A stretch of 10,522 nt of DNA from Bacillota bacterium (GCA_023415375.1 JAEZKW010000304.1:1-10522); one strand, 5' to 3'; positions 1-4,934 are shown, numbered from the stretch's first letter. Translations and numbers: made by a program. The notes: a model not told the origin generated them from the sequence alone.

Positions 1-1
1 G

Positions 2-202
2 GCCTATGCGATGCAACAGACAGCACGGACTGTCGGCTTATTCTGCGCCCCTCTCCTATCCGGAATCATTGGTACATATCTGGGACTGAACCTGATTTTT
101 ATCATATTCGGGTTGATTTGTTTAATCCTGACCTGGGGCATTCAGAGACAAATTCATGGTTGGCAGAAAGCATCCAATATACAAAATAGTATATCGCATT
201 AA
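2..202 (+). CDS. MFS transporter, C-terminal fragment (cut by window edge)
   Basis: This is the last 66 codons of a membrane protein that enters the window already in frame; reading is open from base 2 to the TAA at 200-202. The peptide starts AYAMQQTARTVG, then PLLSGIIGTYLGL, followed by a strongly hydrophobic stretch (LIFIIFGLICLILTW) and a short charged tail. A Gly-rich turn between the last two helices, then a final helix and a polar tail, is typical of the C-terminal end of a Major Facilitator Superfamily permease. The substrate cannot be told from this piece. No terminator hairpin follows. The gene is probably intact upstream of the window. The internal ATG at base 11 is an internal methionine, not a start. 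Confidence 0.6.
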   Translation, partial: AYAMQQTARTVGLFCAPLLSGIIGTYLGLNLIFIIFGLICLILTWGIQRQIHGWQKASNIQNSISH

Positions 203-426
203 TTTTGACTTGATATAATCTCCGAAATTGGTACAAGTTTTAAACAATTTAGTTGCAGCTTATATAGATGGAAAACTTGATAAGTTTGGAAGAAAAAATA
301 ACCCTGAAAATTATAGAAAGATATCCCGTCATATGACGAGATTTTTGTTTATAACAATCTTTGCTTTTTTAATTTGGGTTCATTCTATTAACCCAATAGC
401 TCGGCTCTCGTTGCATGTGAGCAATT
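203..426. other. intergenic stretch with one doubtful short open frame
   Basis: AT-rich sequence after the transporter. A reading frame at 228-434 on the plus strand (TTG start, 68 codons) has one hydrophobic run (FLFITIFAFLIW) after a basic segment. It has no recognisable ribosome-binding site, resembles no family I know, and its last codons run into the repeat that begins at about 427. I do not call it a gene. No RNA gene or terminator is visible here. Confidence 0.3.
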
Positions 427-716
427 GGCCCTAGGGGTTGTCGCGTGCCAAAGCACACGCGGGGAGCTGGGTGACGTCCCCTGTCGGCATCCACTCGGTA
501 TTCATTCCACATTCGTTTAAAAGCATATATCAAATTGAGTTACCTACTCCCCACCTGTTTTTCTACCATCTCCCGAAATTGATTGGCGTGTCCGTTGGCC
601 GGATGGGGTCGACCAGAAAAGGCGCGTGAGCGCGGGATATTTAGTTCCGCTAAAATGTGGTTTGCTTTTGCTCCGACGGCAAAGATTTGGGTCTTTGGGA
701 ACAGGCGGTGAAAGAG
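427..716. repeat. diverged direct repeat, copy A
   Basis: Matches 1388-1708 in the same orientation. Both begin with GGCCCTAGGGGTTG (427-440 and 1388-1401). Both then carry GGGTGACGTCCCCTGTCGGC and, about 110-130 bases on, a long conserved block (about 541-700 and 1522-1685) that includes CCACCTGTTTTTCTACC and GCGCGGGATATTTAG. The conserved block is the C-terminal coding end of a glycosylase-like gene on the minus strand. The copies differ by many substitutions and small indels, so the duplication is old. Confidence 0.8.
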
Positions 717-767
717 CAACAATTGCCAATCAAAGAAGTCGGCGTCGTTGTCGACAGGAGGCGCCAC
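540..767 (-). pseudogene. uracil-DNA-glycosylase-like protein, C-terminal remnant (copy A)
   Basis: The minus-strand frame ending at the TAA at 540-542 reads LFHRLFPKTQIFAVGAKAN, then HILAELNIPRSRAFSG, then RPHPANGHANQFREMVEK. The order 'LFP...I.AVG.KA...L..L.I', then 'HPA.G...F', matches the C-terminal half of small uracil-DNA-glycosylase-superfamily proteins, where the HP-containing loop inserts into DNA. It is closely similar to the second remnant at 1521-1764. The first 15 or so residues in this frame (APPVDNDADFFDW) do not match the other copy, so family similarity begins near 716. No N-terminal catalytic part and no ribosome-binding site precede it. I read it as a truncated, dead gene end. 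The family assignment is from memory of the motif, not from a search. Confidence 0.55.
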
Positions 768-1387
768 CTGCCCTCCTGCACCTCAAAGGCCAAGGGTTGT
801 AGCCGGAAATTCCCTTTTGAAATCCCGCCTGACCTCTCCCCTTTTCTCCCCTCTCCTGAAGAGCGAGGGGAAACGCGCTTTGTCAAGATGCCTATGCCGC
901 TGAGCCCCCAGGGATTCCCCTCTATCGTGACATTCATCCTTGAATGTCGAAGGAATGCTTGCGCAATTTAACAGACTCCTACATCCCTGTAGTCGTCTTC
1001 TTGGGTCATTCTGCTGGCCGACGGCTAAAGTCATCGTGGCTTAAAGCCGCGTGGTCAACGTCCTATTGACCATGTCGGAGCTAATTATTTAGGCCTTTTT
1101 CTTGCGCTTAAATATTGGGTCTATTAAACTTCTTGAATCCCAATATTTATAGACCACTTTGAAAGATCCCAAACCGCCGATCAAGGATGTCGGCGGCGCG
1201 GCATCTTTTCGTGGATGAAAAACTGCCGTCGGCCCTCAGAACCATATAGAAGACGCTGCCACGAGGGCAGCGTCAACCAAATCAAAAACTCCTACCCCGG
1301 CAACTGGATGGCCGGGGCGATGAGGGGGATCCCGGGGGATTTGCCCCCGGGCCGTGGGATTCCAAAGGGTATGCGGCCATACCCTTT
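768..1387. other. gene-free stretch densely packed with inverted repeats
   Basis: No convincing coding frame on either strand; the open frames present lack ribosome-binding sites and family motifs. What the stretch does hold is a series of short, mostly perfect inverted repeats able to form hairpins: CCCCTC/GAGGGG (848-870), GACATTCA/TGAATGTC (929-948), CTACA/TGTAG (979-992), TGGTCAA/TTGACCA (1052-1072), AAATATTGGG/CCCAATATTT (1110-1148), CCGCCGA/TCGGCGG (1174-1196), GACGCTGCC/GGCAGCGTC (1252-1274), CCCCGGC/GCCGGGG (1295-1317), CCCGGGGG/CCCCCGGG (1331-1351) and a 12-bp stem at 1362-1389. Parts are far more GC-rich than the neighbours. It may be debris of palindromic repeat elements or a structured RNA; neither is shown. 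Confidence 0.6.
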
Positions 1388-1389
1388 GG
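1362..1389. repeat. perfect 12-bp inverted repeat with 4-base loop
   Basis: CCAAAGGGTATG (1362-1373), loop CGGC, then CATACCCTTTGG (1378-1389). It sits directly before the conserved start of repeat copy B and is the strongest of a run of hairpins. No T-run follows on either strand, so it is not a typical intrinsic terminator. Confidence 0.8.
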
Positions 1390-1708
1390 CCCTAGGGGTT
1401 GCAAGGGGAGTGGGTGACGTCCCCTGTCGGCATTCATTAGCCTTACCTTCTTCCAACGTACCTGACACTTAGACTTAAAAAGTCTCTTGCTTTTTCGCTT
1501 TTATACCGTCTTAATCTAGTTCACCCACTTACCACCTGTTTTTCTACCCTCTCCCGAATTTGATTGGCATATCCATTGGCCGGATGAGGTAGATGGGAAA
1601 AGGCGCGCGTGCGCGGGATATTTAGTTTCGCTAAAATATGGTTTGCTTTGACACCGACGGTGAAGATTTTGGTCTTTGGGCACAGTGCTTGGAAGTGATG
1701 AAAGATTT
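1388..1708. repeat. diverged direct repeat, copy B
   Basis: Second copy of the block at 427-716, about 0.96-0.98 kb downstream in the same orientation. It shares GGCCCTAGGGGTTG, GGGTGACGTCCCCTGTCGGC and the long glycosylase-remnant block. Spacing between the shared parts differs from copy A by about 20 bases, as expected after indels. Similarity to copy A fades near 1708, where copy B continues into coding sequence that copy A lacks. Confidence 0.8.
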
Positions 1709-1764
1709 TCGCTCCGCAGGCAAGTTCTTCCGAGGTGGGGATGCGATTCTTTAATGTCGTTCAT
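1521..1764 (-). pseudogene. uracil-DNA-glycosylase-like protein, truncated and frameshifted (copy B)
   Basis: An ATG at 1764-1762 stands six bases after a perfect AAAGGAGG (1771-1778, minus strand). It opens MNDIK and then shifts frame by one base within an A-run at about codons 5-6. The neighbouring frame continues NRIPTSEELACGAKIF, then LCPKTKIFTVGVKAN, HILAKLNIPRTRAFSH and LPHPANGYANQIRERVEK, ending at the TGA at 1521-1523. 'NR.PT..EL..G' plus 'HPANG' is the C-terminal pattern of uracil-DNA-glycosylase-superfamily proteins, which excise damaged or wrong bases from DNA. Removing one A would give an 80-residue product, well short of the usual 180-220 residues, so the N-terminal catalytic motifs are absent. 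It lies just downstream of a broken HNH gene on the same strand, so the two may once have been one operon. Confidence 0.6.
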
Positions 1765-1770
1765 AACAGT

Positions 1771-1778
1771 CCTCCTTT
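1771..1778 (-). promoter_or_regulatory. consensus ribosome-binding site of the glycosylase-like remnant
   Basis: CCTCCTTT on the plus strand reads AAAGGAGG on the minus strand, six bases before the ATG at 1764. An intact, ideal site in front of a frameshifted remnant suggests that the start region is original, or that an internal deletion joined the start to the C-terminal part. Confidence 0.65.
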
Positions 1779-1965
1779 TTCATTTTCACCCTTTACCCTT
1801 TGAAGTTTAAACTTTTTACGACGCATACACCTTCTCATAGCCAATCAATAAACTCCCTCGACGGCCTGTCCGCTTCATTTCCCGGTAATATCAGCAATTG
1901 CTTTCTCAGCCCATTGCCGTAATCTTCTTTGAACCTTTTACTGACTTCCACATGATAATCAGAAG

Positions 1966-2006
1966 ATCAATTTGCGTTCCAATAAATTTAATCATTGCAA
2001 ATTGAT
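1966..2006. repeat. 10-bp inverted repeat at the left side of the HNH-gene insertion
   Basis: ATCAATTTGC (1966-1975) and GCAAATTGAT (1997-2006), perfect, with a 21-base loop. It begins exactly where similarity to the HNH gene stops, so it may belong to the end of the inserted DNA. No matching copy of this piece was seen at the right side. Confidence 0.55.
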
Positions 2007-2092
2007 TAGTAATGGTCATATAACCCCAATTAAATAACGTATCTCACACTTTCGCAGTAAAAAAATGCGTTTAAAGTAAGTATTATCATGGA

Positions 2093-2242
2093 GTTCTAAC
2101 CCTCATACTTGCTTTCTCCCGACATCGGGAGAAACGAAGATCCTGTCAAAAAAGTAAACAAAAACAACCAGCACTAAACCAAATACCTGCAAAGAACTGC
2201 AATTCGTTTCTCCCCGGGGGAGAAAGATAGAATGAGGGCGGA
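2093..2242. repeat. palindromic repeat element, copy 1 (inside the HNH gene)
   Basis: A non-coding element that shares its sequence with 10096-10262. It runs from GTTCTAACCCTCATACTTGC to GAATGAGGGCGGAC. The outer arms CCCTCAT/ATGAGGG and CTTTCTCCC/GGGAGAAAG are inverted, and each end also forms its own hairpin: TTTCTCCCG-acat-CGGGAGAAA (2113-2134) and TTTCTCC/GGAGAAA (2207-2225). The middle is A-rich and shared with the other copy (GCAAAGAACT). Weaker similarity continues to about 2270, close to the HNH breakpoint. It looks like a non-autonomous, MITE-like or REP-like element; no transposase is in the window and no clear target duplication was found. Confidence 0.8.
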
Positions 2243-2625
2243 CTAAATTATGAGGCAAAATTCTATATATTGTTGTCTAACGTATGCAAATCTTCCCGTA
2301 ACAGCAATCCATTCCGAACTTCATGAGGACCTTCTTCTGCATAAGGCTTAATATGGGCCGCATTCAAAACTGGCAAAGTTTTTTCTCCAGTTATAGCGCA
2401 TCTTCTCTGATAGGCTTCAGTTACCATTACACGAAAAGCTCCCTGGCCGAGCCGGGGATGGATGTAATAAACTTCGCCGTACCGAGCGGCTTTTTCTGCT
2501 ATTTGAGTTACTTTATTCTTTGAGATTACATACTCTTGTTTCAAACGCTCTTGCACTTGATTCCATAATGTAAAGCTTGTTACCGTGGCAATACCTATAG
2601 CTACTGAAGTTGGTTTGATACTTTA

Positions 2626-2859
2626 ACCGCAATCAACCCGGTAGATGGAAAAGAAACAAGACGATCTGCGCCTGCGAATTAACCAAATTTTCTGGTCTTT
2701 TTCCTCTACTTCACTCTCCCAACTATTTTAATTTTCTTCAAAGATGTTTTCTCGGGTTTTCGTTTCGAAACTAAATAGTCTTTCTGGAAAATTTCAAGCA
2801 GGCCAAGATTTTGGTTTCCCTCACAGATAAACGGCGGTAATTTTAGAAATGGTCATCGC
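2626..2859. other. gene-free stretch upstream of the broken HNH gene
   Basis: No intact gene. On the minus strand an open frame from about 2851 to the TAG at 2706-2708 reads NLGLLEIFQKDYLVSKR and a Lys-rich tail; a shorter one at about 2605-2680 reads ADRLVSFPSTGLIAVKV. Neither has a start signal or a family I recognise. They could be further gene debris or chance frames. Confidence 0.35.
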
Positions 2860-2888
2860 TTGACAAATTATGGAAAAATTGGTAAAAT
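2860..2888 (+). promoter_or_regulatory. sigma-70-type promoter reading toward the phosphatase gene
   Basis: TTGACA (2860-2865), 17-base spacer, TAAAAT (2883-2888), with TG one base before the -10 (TGGTAAAAT, extended -10). It matches the housekeeping consensus closely. A start near 2895 would give a leader of about 320 bases before the first codon at 3217, carrying the 15-bp hairpin at 2969-3015. A closer promoter cannot be excluded, but I saw none as good. Confidence 0.6.
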
Positions 2889-2957
2889 TAATATTATTAT
2901 AAATATATTTTCTAAAAAATATATCTGCGTTTACTTGCATCATAATCATTTCTGGAT

Positions 2958-3015
2958 AAAAAAAAATAAACCTGCAAATCATTAACTTCTTGGCTGGAGC
3001 AATGATTTGCAGGTT
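2958..3015 (-). terminator. strong rho-independent terminator, minus strand
   Basis: Perfect 15-bp inverted repeat: AACCTGCAAATCATT (2969-2983) and AATGATTTGCAGGTT (3001-3015), with a 17-base loop. On the minus strand the stem is followed by TTTATTTTTTTTT (A-run on the plus strand, about 2957-2970), an ideal U-tract. On the plus strand no T-run follows, so it should stop only leftward transcription. No minus-strand protein gene lies to its right. Confidence 0.75.
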
Positions 3016-3023
3016 GGCAGCAA

Positions 3024-3039
3024 ATAGTGATATCACTAT
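3024..3039. repeat. 16-bp perfect palindrome
   Basis: ATAGTGATATCACTAT. It lies inside the candidate small RNA and inside the leader of the rightward transcript. It could be a protein-binding site or an RNA stem; its sequence names no regulator. Confidence 0.6.
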
Positions 3040-3056
3040 CAGCTTTTCCATGTTTA

Positions 3057-3085
3057 ATTTTACCATAATATAAATTTATTGTAAA
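3057..3085 (-). promoter_or_regulatory. sigma-70-type promoter reading leftward
   Basis: On the minus strand TTTACA (3085-3080), 17-base spacer, TAAAAT (3062-3057), again with TG one base before the -10 (TGGTAAAAT). It faces the rightward promoter at 2860-2888, with about 170 bases between the two -10 boxes. The terminator stem at 2969-3015 lies between them. Confidence 0.5.
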
Positions 3086-3146
3086 TCGGTGGGCGATATT
3101 GTTACCATCGAAAGGAGGATAAATAGAGAGAAATAAAGGATAACAA

Positions 3147-3229
3147 ATGGTAGAAATGCCAATAGAATGAGCGTGTCCGCGAATTTTACAGAGCTCTTTA
3201 TAAAGCAGGTGATAAGTTGGATTATATGA
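3147..3229 (+). other. two tiny reading frames linked by ATGA overlaps ahead of the phosphatase gene
   Basis: AAAGGA (3135-3140) precedes an ATG at 3147 that opens a 7-codon frame (MVEMPIE). Its stop overlaps the ATG at 3167 as ATGA. That second frame (20 codons, MSVSANFTELF then IKQVISWII) ends in a TGA overlapping the ATG at 3226, again as ATGA. ATG 3226 is an internal methionine of the phosphatase gene in its own frame. The chain could couple translation into the phosphatase, or be the tail of a lost upstream gene. Chance is possible at this size. Confidence 0.3.
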
Positions 3230-3735
3230 ATCTTAAAATAGTTGTATTGGATGTTGATGGAACAATGACTGATGGCGGTATATACATCGACAACAAACGG
3301 GTTGAAACGAAGAAATTTTCCATTAAGGACGGAGCAGGAATTTTATTGGCCCAACAAATGGGAATCGAGTTCATGATTTTAACAGGCAGAAGAAGTCATA
3401 GCGTCGAACAGCGTGCAAATGAACTGAAAGTGAAATATGTTATTCAAGAAGTACATAATAAGAAAGCGTATCTGGAGCAATTTATGGAGCGAAATATCAT
3501 TTCAAAAGATGAACTAGCATATGTCGGAGATGATTTAAACGATTTACCTGCCATGAAAATAGTTGGATATTGTGCATGTCCGTTCGACGCAGCACCAGAG
3601 GTAAAAAATTATTGCGATATCGTACTATCGAAAAAGGGCGGAGATGGGGCTGTCCGTGAATTTATTGAGATTTTATTAAAAAACAGAAACCAATGGGAAA
3701 CGGCTATTGAAAGATTATTTGCCTTGAAGTTGTAA
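3217..3735 (+). CDS. KdsC-like HAD phosphatase (3-deoxy-ulosonate-phosphate phosphatase family)
   Basis: A 172-residue cytoplasmic Mg-dependent phosphatase of the KdsC/YrbI branch, which removes phosphate from 3-deoxy-ulosonate phosphates such as KDO-8-P. All HAD motifs are visible: nucleophile motif DVDGTMTDGG (D12, D14), Thr of motif II in ILTGR (T56), Lys of motif III in NKKAYL (about 82-83), and motif IV VGDDLNDL (D105, D106). The C-terminal GGDGAVREFIE is also typical, and length equals the family norm of 160-185. The TTG at 3217 is preferred because AGGTGAT ends three bases before it, in ideal register; ATG at 3226 is an alternative that gives the usual family start MNLKIVVLD. The HMGL-like aldolase gene follows after 37 bases, suggesting consecutive steps. 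The pair is AT-richer than the ABC operon. The substrate is unproven: KDO-8-P, a nonulosonate phosphate or another ulosonate phosphate. Confidence 0.88.
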   Translation: MDYMNLKIVVLDVDGTMTDGGIYIDNKRVETKKFSIKDGAGILLAQQMGIEFMILTGRRSHSVEQRANELKVKYVIQEVHNKKAYLEQFMERNIISKDELAYVGDDLNDLPAMKIVGYCACPFDAAPEVKNYCDIVLSKKGGDGAVREFIEILLKNRNQWETAIERLFALKL

Positions 3736-3772
3736 AAATAATTTCAAATACAATTAGAAAGGGGACTTCATC

Positions 3773-4825
3773 ATGGGCACTGTCAACTTGTTGGATTGTA
3801 CTCTAAGGGATGGCGGTTATATTAACAATTGGAAATTTGGATTTCTAACCATTAAAAGTATTATTACCTATCTGATAGAGTCCCAAATTGATTATATTGA
3901 AATTGGATTTCTGCGAAATTGTATTTATGACCGTAATAGTACTCTATTTAATAATGTTGAGGAAATAAAAGCCATTTTGCCAAAATATAGTGCCAATACA
4001 AAATTTACAGCGATGGCGTTGCATAATCAATATGATGTAAAAAAGCTGGGACCGAATGATGGCACAACCATTGAGGTTATTCGCGTTACTTTTCATGATT
4101 ATGATGTGGATGAGGGGCTTAAATTTTGCAAAGAAGTAATCAAAAAAGGTTATCAATGTTTTTGCAATCCTATTAATATCATGGGATATTCTGATATTAA
4201 TATTTTAAAACTTATCCAAAAAATAAATGACATAAAGCCATATGCGTTTTCGATTGTTGATACGTTCGGATCAATGACTAAAAATGATCTGCAGAGGATT
4301 TATCTTTTAATTGAAAACAATTTAGATAAGTCTATTGTTATTGGATTACATCTACATGAGAATTTGTCCCTCTCTTATTCCATGGCCCAGGATTTCATGG
4401 CTATGTGTTCAAACAATCGCAATTGTGTAATCGATGGTTCTCTTCTAGGAATGGGAAGGACGCCGGGAAACTTATGTATTGAACTGATGATAAATTATTT
4501 AAATAAATATTACAATGAAACAAAATATAATATAAATCCCGTATTAGAAGCGATTGATGAGCATATTGTTCGGATAAAAAAACTTGAATCATGGGGCTAT
4601 TCAGCCGCCTATGCACTATCTGCCAATTATAATCTTCATAGAAATTACGCTGAATATTTACTACAAAAAGGCGATCTGCATACCAAAAATATCAATCACA
4701 TTTTATCACAGATTGAAGACATAAAAAAAACGGCGTTTGATGAAGAATACGTTGCAAACCTTTATTACAAATACAAAAAACTAGTTCTAGGCATTGACAC
4801 CAAAGAAAAGATATCGCCGGTATAA
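3773..4825 (+). CDS. HMGL-like (DRE-TIM metallolyase) aldolase
   Basis: A 350-residue TIM-barrel protein of the HMG-CoA-lyase-like family, often annotated 4-hydroxy-2-oxovalerate aldolase. These enzymes make or break C-C bonds next to a 2-oxo acid using a divalent metal. Strand 1 carries LLDCTLRDGGY (R12, D13). IVDTFGSM lies at 161-168, the metal-binding HxH in GLHLHEN (H193, H195), and the glycine loop GSLLGMGRTPGN at 222-233. Residues 250-340 form an extra C-terminal helical region. After RDGG comes YINNW instead of the His-containing segment of true hydroxy-oxovalerate aldolases such as DmpG, so the product is probably not 4-hydroxy-2-oxovalerate. Relatives occur in surface-polysaccharide loci. 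AAAGGGG stands eight or so bases before the ATG. With the KdsC-like phosphatase upstream it could form a 2-keto-3-deoxy sugar acid phosphate that is then dephosphorylated; this is inference. Confidence 0.8.
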   Translation: MGTVNLLDCTLRDGGYINNWKFGFLTIKSIITYLIESQIDYIEIGFLRNCIYDRNSTLFNNVEEIKAILPKYSANTKFTAMALHNQYDVKKLGPNDGTTIEVIRVTFHDYDVDEGLKFCKEVIKKGYQCFCNPINIMGYSDINILKLIQKINDIKPYAFSIVDTFGSMTKNDLQRIYLLIENNLDKSIVIGLHLHENLSLSYSMAQDFMAMCSNNRNCVIDGSLLGMGRTPGNLCIELMINYLNKYYNETKYNINPVLEAIDEHIVRIKKLESWGYSAAYALSANYNLHRNYAEYLLQKGDLHTKNINHILSQIEDIKKTAFDEEYVANLYYKYKKLVLGIDTKEKISPV

Positions 4826-4839
4826 GAAATCAAGTGAAG

Positions 4840-4869
4840 ATGACAGATTCATTATGAGTCTCATAATAA
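4840..4869 (+). promoter_or_regulatory. possible promoter of the dehydrogenase-carrier unit
   Basis: ATGACA (4840-4845), 18-base spacer, TAATAA (4864-4869): a moderate match to the housekeeping consensus. The 17-bp palindrome at 4851-4867 covers the spacer and part of the -10, where a repressor would block polymerase. A weaker alternative -10, TAAAAT, lies at 4906-4911. Confidence 0.35.
4851..4867. promoter_or_regulatory. candidate operator: 17-bp perfect palindrome
   Basis: ATTATGAG-T-CTCATAAT, with 8-bp arms around one base. It is the only such palindrome in the 109-base gap between the aldolase and dehydrogenase genes, and it overlaps the best promoter-like sequence there. The shape suits a dimeric repressor of GntR or LacI type, but no regulator gene is in the window. 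Confidence 0.5.
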
Positions 4870-4934
4870 ATGTAAAATAGCGTAAATTGTTCATGCGAAT
4901 TTTAGTAAAATCCAATTGATCGGGTGATGTTAAA

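Larger units (their letters stand above)
1835..2622 (-). pseudogene. HNH endonuclease (HNH_2 type), split by an inserted palindromic element
   Basis: The upstream part (2622-2263) reads SFTLWNQVQERLKQEY, IHPRLGQGAFRVMVTEAYQ, RRCAITGE, LNAAHIKPYAEEG and NGLLLREDLHTL, then runs off as DNNI to a stop. This is the HNH_2-type nuclease core of restriction-like endonucleases: His in AAHI, Asn in NGLLL, His in LHTL. The family normally continues '.FD.GYVTVTPDY...'. The missing continuation lies 300 bases further on: minus-strand 1965-1835 reads DYHVEVSKRFKEDYGNG, then LLILPGNEADRPSREF and IDWL before a TGA at 1835-1837, a typical family C-terminus. So about 1967-2272 interrupts the gene, and that interval contains the palindromic repeat. 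Upstream of 2622 an in-frame TAA (2623-2625) cuts off the N-terminal domain. The family acts on DNA, often in defence; this copy is dead. Confidence 0.8.
2955..3050 (-). ncRNA. candidate small RNA, about 95 bases, minus strand
   Basis: Bounded by a good minus-strand promoter (3057-3085) and a strong intrinsic terminator whose stem is 2969-3015. The predicted start is near 3050 and the end lies in the U-tract near 2958. The RNA would contain a 16-base perfect palindrome (3024-3039) and then the 15-bp terminator stem. It would be antisense to the long leader of the phosphatase-aldolase transcript. A reading frame passes through it (MEKLIVISLFAANL...), but it has no ribosome-binding site and would run past the terminator, so a non-coding RNA is more likely. 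No RNA family is recognised. Confidence 0.4.

Noticed and set aside
228..434. 68-codon open frame with one hydrophobic run
   Set aside because: No ribosome-binding site, a TTG start, no recognised family, and its end lies in a repeat.
650..1034. Overlapping open frames on both strands (657-971 plus; 650-937 and 783-1034 minus)
   Set aside because: They overlap one another, have no start signals, and have low-complexity, Arg/Pro/Ser-rich translations typical of GC-rich non-coding DNA; the real signal is the glycosylase remnant in another frame.
1215..1472. 85-codon plus-strand frame over the hairpin cluster
   Set aside because: Its translation is set by the inverted repeats and the repeat-copy start; no ribosome-binding site or family motif.
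2706..2851. Lys-rich minus-strand open frame considered as the missing N-terminal part of the HNH gene
   Set aside because: Not in frame continuity with the HNH part and without recognisable family motifs.
2821..3066. 81-codon minus-strand frame, hydrophobic, considered as a type I toxin
   Set aside because: It starts upstream of the predicted transcription start and runs through the intrinsic terminator; no ribosome-binding site.
4793..4826. TTGACA at 4793 with TATAAG downstream as a promoter
   Set aside because: The spacer is 21 bases, too long, and it lies inside the aldolase coding region.
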